NCBI RefSeq assembly: GCF_014635285.1
Contig: NZ_BMCR01000003.1
Span: 186,001 to 250,000 of the forward strand
Direction of reading: 5' to 3'
DNA: 64,000 nt
Source: Stappia taiwanensis
Lineage (GTDB): Bacteria; Pseudomonadota; Alphaproteobacteria; Rhizobiales; Stappiaceae
The translations under genes and the position numbers were made by a program. Below, one piece after another: positions 1-7,845 of this stretch. Numbering within the stretch: position 1 is the first letter of the stretch; each line of letters starts with the position of its first letter. The notes below the pieces were generated by a model. The model made no database searches and was not told where the DNA came from. It was given only the letters and a program-made list of their open reading frames with translations.

Positions 1-778
1 CGTTGGAAACCCGCTTGTTCTCCCCATAGAACGAACGGGCCATCGGCGTCAGTTCGGCGGTTTCGAAATCCTGTTCCGGCGGCGGGGTGCGGCCCAGAAG
101 CTGGGCCGCATAGGCGACCACATCCTGCGGCGGGGCCGGCTCGTCGTCGGTGACGTTGTAGATCCGCGTTGCCGAAGGGGTGTCGATGGCCGCCTCCAGC
201 GCGCCGGCGATATCCGCGACGTGAATGCGGTTGAATACCTGCCCCGGCTTGACCAGCCGCCGGGCCGTGCCCTTGTCGAAGTTGACGAAGGCATTGCGCC
301 CGGGGCCGTAGATGCCGGCCAGACGAAAGATCTCAACCGGAAGGCCGGTGGCCTTGGCCCAGTCGAGCCATGCGTCTTCCGCCGCCAGCCGCTGCACCGA
401 CCGCCGGGACACTGGCCGGCAGGGCGTCTCCTCATCGACCCAGGCGCCATCGTGATTGCCGTAGACCCCGACGGTGGACAGGTAACCGGTCCACTGCGGC
501 CGGGCTGCGCTAAGATCGTCCCGGTAGTGCCGCAGCACCGGGTCGCCGTTCGCATCCGGGCCGATGGAGATGAGCACGTGACTGGCCTGCCGCAGCGCTT
601 CGGCGGTTGCCGCGTCGCGTGCCGTGCCGTCGAATAGGAACGGCGCGACGCCCGCCGCCGTCATCGTCGCCGCCTTGTCGGAAGAGCGCGTGGTGGCGCC
701 GATCCACGAACAGCGGCCGCGGACCCGCTCGACGAAGGCTGAGGCGGAATAGCCGTAACCGAAGATGAACAGGCGCAT
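1..778 (-). CDS. Epimerase-like extended SDR oxidoreductase (YeeZ-like), C-terminus cut by window edge
   Basis: The frame opens at ATG 776-778 on the minus strand and runs off the left edge after about 259 residues, so the C-terminus is missing. The N-terminus MRLFIFGYGYSAS carries a glycine-rich Rossmann motif (GYGYSA). Further on are LSTVGVYGNHDGAWVDE, which holds the SDR Ser and Tyr region, and YGPGRN, typical of epimerase/dehydratase-like proteins. This resembles the YeeZ-type NAD(P)-binding SDRs, whose substrate is not established. AAAGG lies just upstream of the ATG. The gene starts 20 bp after the TrmH-family gene on the same strand, so it is probably the last gene of that operon. Family call is firm; function is unknown. 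Confidence 0.8.
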   Translation of the reverse strand, partial: MRLFIFGYGYSASAFVERVRGRCSWIGATTRSSDKAATMTAAGVAPFLFDGTARDAATAEALRQASHVLISIGPDANGDPVLRHYRDDLSAARPQWTGYLSTVGVYGNHDGAWVDEETPCRPVSRRSVQRLAAEDAWLDWAKATGLPVEIFRLAGIYGPGRNAFVNFDKGTARRLVKPGQVFNRIHVADIAGALEAAIDTPSATRIYNVTDDEPAPPQDVVAYAAQLLGRTPPPEQDFETAELTPMARSFYGENKRVSN

Positions 779-798
779 GGCGGACCTTTGCGGTTGGG

Positions 799-1638
799 TC
801 AGGTCAGCGACAAGTCGTCGCGGCGGATCTCGTAAAGCATCACGGCGGTGGCGACCGCAAGGTTGAGGCTGTCGGCCTGGCCCACCTGGGGAATGCGCGC
901 CAGATGGGTGCAGGTCTCGGCCATTTCGTCCGGCAGGCCGGCCTGCTCGTTGCCCATCAAAAGGAGGGTCGGCCGCGCGTAGGGGATGGTGCGGTAGTCG
1001 GTCGAGCCCTTGAGATGGGTGCCGACCACCGTTCCCGGCCATTTTTTCACCAACGCGCGAAACGCCTCGCGGCTCATCCGCGTCATGGGCACGTGGAAGA
1101 TGGAGCCCATGGTCGCCCGCACCGCTTCCACGGCGAAGGGATCGGTGGTCTCGCCGATGAGCAGGAGCCCCCGGGCGCCGACCGCATCGGCGGTGCGCAG
1201 GATGGTGCCGAGATTGCCCGGATCGCGCACGTGGTCAAGGGCGACCCAGACCCCTTGTGGATCCTGTGCCACCGCCTCGGGGGCGAGGAACTTCTGTTCG
1301 TAGACACCGACCACCATCTGCGGATTGTCGCGGCGGGTGACGGCGGCCAGAACGGCGGTGGAGACCTCCAGGATGGTGGCCCCGCGTGCCCGCGCCCGGG
1401 CGGCGGTCTCGCGCGCCGCGTCGCTTTCCAGCGCCTCCGGCCCCAGAACCAGCATGTCGATGGTCCAGCCGGCGGCGAGTGCGTCTGTCGCCAGCTTCAG
1501 CCCTTCCGCGACGAAGCGACCGGTCCGCTGCCGGTGCTTGCGCTGGCCGACCAGCGCCTTGATGTCCTTGATCAGCGGATTGGAGAAGGAGGTGATCTTC
1601 TTGACCGCGCCGGGCCGTCCCGTGCCGCCGGCGCTCAT
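799..1638 (-). CDS. TrmH/SpoU-family RNA 2'-O-ribose methyltransferase
   Basis: A 279-residue SPOUT-class methyltransferase that should transfer methyl from S-adenosylmethionine to a ribose 2'-OH in rRNA or tRNA. An N-terminal SpoU substrate-binding region (about residues 10-95) precedes the knotted catalytic domain. The three SpoU motifs are visible: motif 1 around NLGTILRTADAVGARG with the catalytic-type Asn and Arg, motif 2 MGNEQAGLP, and motif 3 ADSLNLAVATAVMLYEI with the Ser-Leu-Asn signature. The length fits the RlmB-like group. The start ATG at 1638 overlaps the stop of the upstream methyltransferase by 4 bp (ATGA), implying translational coupling, and GGAG lies 6 nt before it. The exact target nucleotide cannot be read from sequence. 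Confidence 0.9.
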   Translation of the reverse strand: MSAGGTGRPGAVKKITSFSNPLIKDIKALVGQRKHRQRTGRFVAEGLKLATDALAAGWTIDMLVLGPEALESDAARETAARARARGATILEVSTAVLAAVTRRDNPQMVVGVYEQKFLAPEAVAQDPQGVWVALDHVRDPGNLGTILRTADAVGARGLLLIGETTDPFAVEAVRATMGSIFHVPMTRMSREAFRALVKKWPGTVVGTHLKGSTDYRTIPYARPTLLLMGNEQAGLPDEMAETCTHLARIPQVGQADSLNLAVATAVMLYEIRRDDLSLT

Positions 1639-2573
1639 GCTCCGCTCCAGCGCGAGAACAGCGAGGTGGACAGCGCCCGGTCGCCGGCTTCGGCCCTGAG
1701 CACCAGCTCTCCAGATTCCAGAAGGCCGCCCCGGGTCTTCAGCGTGTCGGCCATCACCTCGTGCAGAGACAGGAAGGAGGAGCGGATCGCATAGGCGGTC
1801 AGCACCAGGAAGCGCGCGTCTGGCGCCAGAATGCGCTCCAAAAGGGTGAGCATCTCCGGCAGGCTTTCATAAAGGTCCCAGATCTCGCCCTTGGGGCCGC
1901 GTCCGTATTTCGGCGGGTCGAGGACGATGCCGTCATAGGTGTTGCCGCGCTTGACCTCGCGGGTGACGAATTTCAGCGCGTCGTCGCAGATCCAGCGGAT
2001 CGGCAGATCCTCCATGCCGGACAGCGCCTGATTCTCCCGCGCCCAGCCGATCGCCTTCTTCGAGGCGTCCACATGGGTGACCTTCGCGCCCGCCGCCGCC
2101 GGCAGCAGGGAGGCAAGCCCGGTGTAGCCGAACAGGTTGAGGACCTTCAGCGGCCGGTTGGCGCGGCGCACCTGATCGGCCATCCATTGCCAGTGGGCTG
2201 CCTGCTCGGGAAAGACGCCAACATGGCGGAAGGACATGAAGCGGCCGAGATAGCGCACCCCATCATAGGCCATCTCCCAGGTTTCCGGCAGGTCGCGGTT
2301 GACGCGCCAGCGGCCGGGCCCGTCATCCTCGTCGGTGCCGGTGAAGATGGCATCCGCCGCGTCCCAGGCGCGGGGCGGCAGCCGGCGCGGCCCCATGGCC
2401 TGCGGCTCCGGCCGGTCGACGGTCACCGGGCCGTAGCGCTCCAGCTTGCGCCCCTCGCCCATGTCGAGCAGGGCATAGTCATCCCAGCCACGGGTCTCCA
2501 GCATCACCGGCCAGACGGAGCGCGGCGGTTTGCCGGGAGCGGCCGGAACGGCACTGGACAAGGGGTCGGACAC
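1635..2573 (-). CDS. Class I SAM-dependent rRNA methyltransferase (RlmI/COG1092-like)
   Basis: A 312-residue Rossmann-fold methyltransferase. SAM motif I is NLFGYTGLASLLPAAAG at mid-protein, followed by the acidic ribose-binding Asp in THVDASKKA and the catalytic motif LDPPKYGRG (a DPPK variant of NPPY). These are hallmarks of the RlmI-like C5-cytosine/23S rRNA group. The N-terminus lacks a clear PUA domain and instead has a short beta-rich leader. GTG at 2573 is preferred as the start because GGAGG lies 9 nt upstream. It leads an overlapping minus-strand operon with the TrmH-family gene and the SDR. The RNA target is inferred only at the level of 'RNA base methyltransferase'. Confidence 0.85.
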   Translation of the reverse strand: MSDPLSSAVPAAPGKPPRSVWPVMLETRGWDDYALLDMGEGRKLERYGPVTVDRPEPQAMGPRRLPPRAWDAADAIFTGTDEDDGPGRWRVNRDLPETWEMAYDGVRYLGRFMSFRHVGVFPEQAAHWQWMADQVRRANRPLKVLNLFGYTGLASLLPAAAGAKVTHVDASKKAIGWARENQALSGMEDLPIRWICDDALKFVTREVKRGNTYDGIVLDPPKYGRGPKGEIWDLYESLPEMLTLLERILAPDARFLVLTAYAIRSSFLSLHEVMADTLKTRGGLLESGELVLRAEAGDRALSTSLFSRWSGA

Positions 2574-2904
2574 GGGAAAGCGCCTCCACTGGCTGCGGAC
2601 ATGAGGAAAAGGGCTCGGTCCGGATCGCCTTAAGACGCTTCGCCGCCCGGGTCAATGCGCCTGCGGAAACTGTCCGGGCGCACCGGCGCGGGCGCGATTG
2701 CGCTTCTGTTGCGGTGCACAACGCGTTGCTGTCACTTTTTTCTTGAATTCAAGCACTTGCAAGGTCGCGGCTGGTTGTACAAGCTGACTTCGATGAAACA
2801 GCGGCCGACTGCGGGCGCACCCGGGCGGTGTGCGCTGACCTTGCGGAACCGGAGCATGCGGCGGACCGGCGCCAGGGACGCGTGTCGGCGATGGAGGACA
2901 GGAT
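2574..2904. other. Divergent intergenic region between the methyltransferase operon and coxG
   Basis: About 330 bp with no supported gene. It must carry the promoters for the minus-strand methyltransferase operon and for the plus-strand cox cluster. The central 2730-2785 stretch is more AT-rich than its surroundings and contains three CTTG/CAAG palindromes, listed separately. No convincing -35/-10 pair stands out. Confidence 0.6.
2742..2782. promoter_or_regulatory. Cluster of three CTTG-type palindromes upstream of coxG, candidate operator
   Basis: Within 41 bp lie CTTGAATTCAAG (2742-2753, perfect 12-bp palindrome), CTTGCAAG (2756-2763) and TTGTACAA (2775-2782, followed by GC so that the complement reads GCTTGTACAA). 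TTGTACAA fits the t-GT-AC-a core bound by many FadR-subfamily GntR repressors. No regulator gene is adjacent, so any binding protein would be encoded elsewhere. The palindromes are seen directly; the operator role is inference. Confidence 0.5.
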
Positions 2905-3615
2905 ATGGATCTATCTGGCGAGTACCGGATTGCCGCGGGGCGCGAGGCCGTCTGGGCGGCGTTGAATGACGCGGATGTGCTGCGCCAGTGCATTCCCGGC
3001 TGCAAGGAACTTGAAAAGCATTCCGACACGGAGATGAGTGCCACGGTGGTGGCGAAGGTCGGACCGGTGAAGGCGACCTTCAAGGGCGCCGTCACGCTGG
3101 AGGACCTGAATCCGCCGGAAAGCTACCGGATCGTTGGCGAGGGCAAGGGCGGTGTCGCCGGTTTCGCCAAGGGCGGCGCGGATGTGCGCCTGGCCGAAGA
3201 CGGCGGCGAAACGGTGCTGAGCTATGACGTCAAGGCCCAGGTCGGCGGCAAGCTGGCGCAGCTCGGCAGCCGGCTGATCGCCTCCACGGCGCGCAAGATG
3301 GCCGATGACTTCTTCGGCACCTTCAAGGGGATCGTCGAGGACGGCGGCGAGGCGGCGGCTCCGTCCGCTGCGGCGATGGCCGGCGATGGTCCGGATGCGG
3401 GTGTGATCGAGGAGGCCAAGACCATCGCCCTTGATCATGCGCCCGAAGCGGTGGCGGAGGCGGCGGAGGCCGTCGAGACGCGTATCGAAAAGGCGGTGCA
3501 TGACGTCGAGGTCGAAGTGGAGGCTGCGGCCGGACGCGGGGTGCTGGGCGGGCCGATGGTCTGGGGGCTGATCGCGCTGGCGGGTGTCATCGTCGTGTTG
3601 GCCTTGATGGGATAG
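2905..3615 (+). CDS. coxG: CoxG-type SRPBCC protein, membrane-anchored
   Basis: A 236-residue protein of the CO-dehydrogenase subunit G family. Residues 1-145 form the SRPBCC/START-like domain seen in CoxG, a factor linked to membrane recruitment or maturation of molybdenum hydroxylases; it is not a catalytic subunit. A linker rich in Ala, Glu and Val (about 150-210) leads to a C-terminal transmembrane helix (GLIALAGVIVVLALM), fitting an anchor to the inner face of the membrane. The start ATG at 2905 is preceded by GAGGACAGG. It lies 108 bp before coxS and opens the cox cluster, directly downstream of the palindrome cluster. Confidence 0.88.
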   Translation: MDLSGEYRIAAGREAVWAALNDADVLRQCIPGCKELEKHSDTEMSATVVAKVGPVKATFKGAVTLEDLNPPESYRIVGEGKGGVAGFAKGGADVRLAEDGGETVLSYDVKAQVGGKLAQLGSRLIASTARKMADDFFGTFKGIVEDGGEAAAPSAAAMAGDGPDAGVIEEAKTIALDHAPEAVAEAAEAVETRIEKAVHDVEVEVEAAAGRGVLGGPMVWGLIALAGVIVVLALMG

Positions 3616-3723
3616 GCCGGAAGGACGGTTGAACCGGAAGCGCAGTTGAAAAGGATCGTGGAACCAGCGGGAGCCGGCCATCGGGGCGGGTCCCGCAAGA
3701 ACGATTGAGCAGGGAGGAAGAGC

Positions 3724-4212
3724 ATGGCCGACGTGACCATGACGGTAAACGGGAAGACGGTGTCGAAGACGGTGGAGGACCGCACCTTGCTGGTCCAGTT
3801 CCTGCGTGAGGGCGCCGGGCTGACGGGCACTCATGTGGGCTGCGACACCTCGCAATGCGGTGCCTGCGTCGTGCATGTGGACGGCAAGGCGGTGAAGTCC
3901 TGCACCATGCTGGCCGCCCAGGCCGCCGGCTCGGAGGTGACCACCATCGAGGGGCTTGCCTCCGGCGGTGAGCTGCATCCGGTGCAGGCGGCGTTCCGTG
4001 AGCATCACGGGCTGCAATGCGGCTTTTGCACGCCGGGCATGATCATGGCGGCGGTCGACATGATCAACCGGCTTGGCGGGCCGCTGGACGAGGCGACGAT
4101 CCGCGCCGAACTGGAAGGCAACATCTGTCGCTGCACCGGGTATCACAACATCGTCAAGGCCATTGCCGCGGCCAGCGCCGAAATGGCGGGGGTGCGGACC
4201 GCCGCGGAGTAA
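3724..4212 (+). CDS. coxS: Molybdenum hydroxylase iron-sulfur subunit (form II CoxS-like)
   Basis: A 162-residue small subunit carrying both [2Fe-2S] clusters that pass electrons from the molybdenum site to FAD. The plant-type ferredoxin cluster is C40, C45, C48 and C60; the second, helical-domain cluster is C99, C102, C135 and C137 (CGFC and NICRCTGY). All eight cysteines are intact and the length is typical. GGGAGGAAGAGC precedes the ATG. The order S-L-M, rather than M-S-L, is characteristic of form II clusters. It is followed by a 181-bp gap with tandem repeats before coxL. Confidence 0.93.
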   Translation: MADVTMTVNGKTVSKTVEDRTLLVQFLREGAGLTGTHVGCDTSQCGACVVHVDGKAVKSCTMLAAQAAGSEVTTIEGLASGGELHPVQAAFREHHGLQCGFCTPGMIMAAVDMINRLGGPLDEATIRAELEGNICRCTGYHNIVKAIAAASAEMAGVRTAAE

Positions 4213-4294
4213 GGCGCGGCGGCTGAAGGGCCGCGCGGTCGGGAGAGACGCGGATACCCTTGGGAGGGGGGCGCGAGGACCCGGCACGATGCGG

Positions 4295-4339
4295 CCTGAC
4301 CCGGGAAGACCTGACTAGGGAAGGCCTGACCCGGAAAGG
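4295..4339 (+). repeat. Three imperfect 15-bp tandem repeats in the coxS-coxL gap
   Basis: Three head-to-tail copies of a 15-bp unit fill this stretch: CCTGACCCGGGAAGA (4295-4309), CCTGACTAGGGAAGG (4310-4324) and CCTGACCCGGAAAGG (4325-4339). The copies differ at a few positions. They are in non-coding sequence about 55 bp before the coxL start. A role in mRNA structure is possible, as is simple slippage expansion. Confidence 0.75.
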
Positions 4340-4393
4340 ATTGGCAAGGACGACAGTGACGCCCGTTCGAAGGCGGGTGAGGGAGGAACCAGG

Positions 4394-6763
4394 ATGACAT
4401 CTTCTGCTGAGGGTATCGGCGCGCGGGTAACGCGGCGCGAGGACAAGCGGTTTGTGACCGGCAAGGGACGCTACACCGACGACATGACCGTTCCGGGCAT
4501 GGCCCATGCGGCCTTCGTGCGCTCGCCGCACGCCCATGCGAAAGTGACCTCGCTCGACGCCTCGGCGGCGCGGGCGATGCCGGGCGTGGAGGCGGTGCTG
4601 ACCAGCGAGGAACTGGTTGCCGATGGCGTCGGCAACCTGATCTGCGGCTGGATGATCCATTCCAAGGACGGCTCGCCGATGAAGATGGGCGCCTGGCGGG
4701 CGCTGGAAGGCGACACGGTGCGCCATGTGGGCCAGGCGGTGGCGGTGGTCGTTGCCGACACCCCGGCGCGGGCGCGCGATGCCGCCGATGCGGTGGTGGT
4801 GGAGTATGAGCCGCTCGACGCGGTGGTCGACGCACTCGATGCGCTGAAGCCGGGCGCGCCGCAGCTTCATCCGGAAGCGGAAGGCAACCTGATCTACGAT
4901 TGGGAGATCGGCGATCAGGCGACGACGGATGCCGCTTTCGCCTCGGCTGCCCATGTGACGCGCATGGAGATCCGCAACAACCGGCTGGTGCCCAATGCGA
5001 TGGAGCCGCGCGCCGCGCTTGCCTCCTATGACGAGGCGGAGGAGCACTACACGCTCTGGACAACCTCGCAGAACCCGCATGTGGCGCGGCTGGTGTTGTC
5101 GGCCTTTTACAACATCGCTCCCGAACACAAGCTGCGGGTGATCGCCCCGGATGTGGGCGGCGGCTTCGGCTCGAAGATCTTCATCTATCCCGAAGAGATG
5201 GTCTGTCTCTGGGCCTCGAAGAGGACTGGCCTGCCGGTCAAGTGGGCGGCGGACCGCACCGAGGCGTTTCTGACCGACGCCCATGGCCGCGACCACCATT
5301 CGGAGGCGGAGCTGGCGCTGGACGCGGACAACCGGATCACCGGGTTCCGGGTGAAGACGGTGGCCAATCTCGGCGCCTACATGTCGCTGTTCTCCTCCTC
5401 GGTGCCGACCTATCTCTACGCGACGTTGCTGTCGGGCCAATATGCCATCCCGGCGATCCACGCCAACGTCAAGGCGGTCTACACCAACACCACGCCGGTC
5501 GATGCCTATCGCGGCGCGGGCCGGCCGGAGGCCACCTATCTTGTCGAACGGGTGATGGAGACGGCGGCGCGCGAGGTCGGCATGGATCCGGCCGAGTTCC
5601 GCCGCAAGAACTTCGTCCGCTCCTTCCCGCATCAGACACCGGTGATCATGTGCTACGACGCCGGCGACTACGACGCCTCGCTCGATGCGGCGCTCAAGGC
5701 AATCGACTATGCCGGCTTTGCCGCGCGCAAGGCGGAGGCGGCAAGCCGCGGCAAACTGCGCGGCATCGGCTTCTCCTGCTACATCGAGGCCTGCGGCATC
5801 GCCCCGTCCCAGGCGGTGGGCTCGCTCGGTGCTGGCGTCGGCCTGTGGGAATCGGCGGAGGTGCGGGTCAATCCGGTGGGCACCATCGAGGTTCTGACCG
5901 GCTCGCACAGCCATGGCCAGGGTCATGAGACCACCTTCGCCCAGCTCGTTTCCGATCGCTTCGGGGTTGGCCTCGACACCGTGTCGATCGTCCATGGCGA
6001 CACCGACAAGGTGCAGTTCGGCATGGGCACCTATGGCTCGCGCTCCGGCGCGGTCGGCATGTCGGCGATCGTCAAGGCGCTCGACAAGGTGGAGGCCAAG
6101 GCCAAAAAGCTCGCCGCCCACCTGATGGAGGCTGCCGAGGGTGACATCACCCTGGAAGGCGGCACCTTCAAGGTCGCCGGCACGGACAAGGAACTGCCGT
6201 TCTTCCAGGTGGCGCTCGCCGCCTACACTGCCCACAACATGCCCGAAGGCATGGAGCCGGGCCTGAAGGAAGGGGCGTTCTACGATCCCACCAACTTCAC
6301 CTTCCCGGCGGGCACCTACATCTGCGAGGTGGAAGTCGATCCGGACACGGGCAAGACCGAGATCGTCGATTTCGTCGCCGCCGATGATTTCGGCACCATC
6401 ATCAATCCGATGATCGTCGAGGGGCAGGTGCATGGCGGGCTGACGCAAGGCATTGGCCAGGCGCTGCTGGAGAACGCCGCCTATGACGAGGACGGCCAGC
6501 TCCTGAGCGGTTCCTACATGGACTACTGCATGCCGCGCGCTGACGATGTGCCGTCCTACCGCTTAATGACGACCATGACCGCCTGCCCGGGCAACCCGCT
6601 CGGCATGAAGGGCTGCGGCGAGGCCGGGGCCATCGGCTCGCCGCCGGCGGTCATCAACGCCATCACCGATGCCATCGGCAGCAATGATCTGGTGATGCCG
6701 GCAACCCCGGCGGCCGTCTGGCAGGCGATCCGTCAGGGGCGCACGGCGGAGGCCGCCGAGTAG
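4394..6763 (+). CDS. coxL: Molybdenum hydroxylase large subunit, form II CoxL-like
   Basis: A 789-residue xanthine-dehydrogenase-family catalytic subunit binding the molybdopterin-cytosine-dinucleotide cofactor. The a/b hammerhead domain covers about residues 15-125 and the cofactor-binding domain the rest. The diagnostic active-site loop is AYRGAGR (371-377), the form II signature; genuine form I CO dehydrogenases have AYxCSFR with the copper-binding Cys, which is absent here. The catalytic Glu is E743 in GCGEAGAIG, and GQGHET and PDVGGGFG are present. The protein is therefore a complete Mo hydroxylase, but CO oxidation should not be assumed; the natural substrate is unknown. GGGAGGAACCAGG precedes the ATG. 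Confidence 0.92.
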   Translation: MTSSAEGIGARVTRREDKRFVTGKGRYTDDMTVPGMAHAAFVRSPHAHAKVTSLDASAARAMPGVEAVLTSEELVADGVGNLICGWMIHSKDGSPMKMGAWRALEGDTVRHVGQAVAVVVADTPARARDAADAVVVEYEPLDAVVDALDALKPGAPQLHPEAEGNLIYDWEIGDQATTDAAFASAAHVTRMEIRNNRLVPNAMEPRAALASYDEAEEHYTLWTTSQNPHVARLVLSAFYNIAPEHKLRVIAPDVGGGFGSKIFIYPEEMVCLWASKRTGLPVKWAADRTEAFLTDAHGRDHHSEAELALDADNRITGFRVKTVANLGAYMSLFSSSVPTYLYATLLSGQYAIPAIHANVKAVYTNTTPVDAYRGAGRPEATYLVERVMETAAREVGMDPAEFRRKNFVRSFPHQTPVIMCYDAGDYDASLDAALKAIDYAGFAARKAEAASRGKLRGIGFSCYIEACGIAPSQAVGSLGAGVGLWESAEVRVNPVGTIEVLTGSHSHGQGHETTFAQLVSDRFGVGLDTVSIVHGDTDKVQFGMGTYGSRSGAVGMSAIVKALDKVEAKAKKLAAHLMEAAEGDITLEGGTFKVAGTDKELPFFQVALAAYTAHNMPEGMEPGLKEGAFYDPTNFTFPAGTYICEVEVDPDTGKTEIVDFVAADDFGTIINPMIVEGQVHGGLTQGIGQALLENAAYDEDGQLLSGSYMDYCMPRADDVPSYRLMTTMTACPGNPLGMKGCGEAGAIGSPPAVINAITDAIGSNDLVMPATPAAVWQAIRQGRTAEAAE

Positions 6764-6911
6764 ATCGCGTACCGGATGGGGCAGGCGGGAAACGCCGCCG
6801 GTCCCCTCCGGTGCATCCATCGACAGGGCGCCGCGCGTGGATCCCCGCGCGGCAGGACGAAAGAGGGTTCCCGGGTGAGCATCCGGGCAAGGTTCGGGCG
6901 AGGAGAGACCC

Positions 6912-7712
6912 ATGTATGAAACGACCTATCACCGCGCGGAAAGCGTCGCCGATGCGGCGACCCGGCTGGCCGGCGCCGAGGACGGCAAGCTTCTGGCCGG
7001 CGGCCAGACCCTGCTGCCGACCATGAAACAGCGGCTCGCCGCTCCGTCCGACGTGATCGACCTGACCCACATCGCCGATCTCAAGGGCATTGCCGAGACC
7101 GGGGGCGGCGTGCGCATCGGCGCGGCCACCACCCATGCGGAGGTCGCCAGCTCGGAGATCGTCAAGCGCCTGCTGCCGGGGCTGGCGTCGCTGGCCGGTC
7201 ATATCGGCGATCCGCATGTGCGCCATCGCGGCACCATCGGCGGCTCGCTGGCCAACAACGATCCGGCGGCGGACTATCCCAGCGCCGTGCTGGCGCTCGG
7301 GGCGGTGGTCCACACCAACACGCGCCAGCTTCCGGCCGAAGAGTTCTTTGCCGGCATGTTCGAGACCGCCCTTGACGATGGCGAGATCATCACGGCGGTG
7401 GAGTTCCCGGCGGCAACGGCCTCTGCCTACGCCAAATACCCCAATCCGGCCTCGCGCTATGCCATGGCCGGCGTCTTCGTCGCAAAGCGCGCCGATGGGG
7501 GCGTGCGGGTGGCGGTGACCGGCGCCGGTCAGGACGGGGTGTTCCGGCATGAGGGTATGGAACAGGCGCTGGCCGGCAATTTTTCCGCCGCAGCGCTCGA
7601 TGGCATCAGCGTCGACGCCGACGAGATGCTGTCCGACATTCACGGCTCGGCCGAGTATCGCGCCCATCTGGTCACGGTGATGGCCAAGCGCGCGGTCGCC
7701 GCCTGCGGCTGA
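6912..7712 (+). CDS. coxM: Molybdenum hydroxylase FAD-binding subunit (CoxM-like)
   Basis: A 266-residue medium subunit with the PCMH-type FAD-binding fold. The two FAD pyrophosphate motifs are AGGQTLLPTMKQRL near residue 33 and GTIGGSLANNDPAADYP near residue 110, followed by a C-terminal CO-dehydrogenase flavoprotein domain. It accepts electrons from the CoxS clusters and passes them to an acceptor such as quinone. It is slightly shorter than form I CoxM. GAGGAGAGACCC precedes the ATG at 6912. As third gene in S-L-M order it completes the heterotrimer; 133 bp separate it from the hydrolase gene. Confidence 0.92.
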   Translation: MYETTYHRAESVADAATRLAGAEDGKLLAGGQTLLPTMKQRLAAPSDVIDLTHIADLKGIAETGGGVRIGAATTHAEVASSEIVKRLLPGLASLAGHIGDPHVRHRGTIGGSLANNDPAADYPSAVLALGAVVHTNTRQLPAEEFFAGMFETALDDGEIITAVEFPAATASAYAKYPNPASRYAMAGVFVAKRADGGVRVAVTGAGQDGVFRHEGMEQALAGNFSAAALDGISVDADEMLSDIHGSAEYRAHLVTVMAKRAVAACG

Positions 7713-7845
7713 CACGACCGGCACCGATTTTCCGGACAATCAGACCGAGAAGGCGCGTCGCCCCCCAAAAGGGCGGCGCGTGCCGGCGCACGTGCGCGCG
7801 CTGGAGGTGGAACCATCAGGGCATTTCGAAAGGGAAGTGAGCGAT

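Noticed and set aside
2655..2969. 104-residue plus-strand frame crossing the cox promoter region
   Set aside because: It overlaps the coxG start in another frame, has an Arg/Gly-biased shadow composition and covers the palindrome cluster.
4154..6448. 764-residue open frame on the minus strand opposite coxL
   Set aside because: It is an antisense shadow of high-GC codon usage, with low-complexity composition and no motifs; coxL on the plus strand is unmistakable.
3724..7712. Annotation as a true (form I) CO dehydrogenase
   Set aside because: The active-site loop is AYRGAGR rather than AYxCSFR and the order is S-L-M rather than M-S-L.
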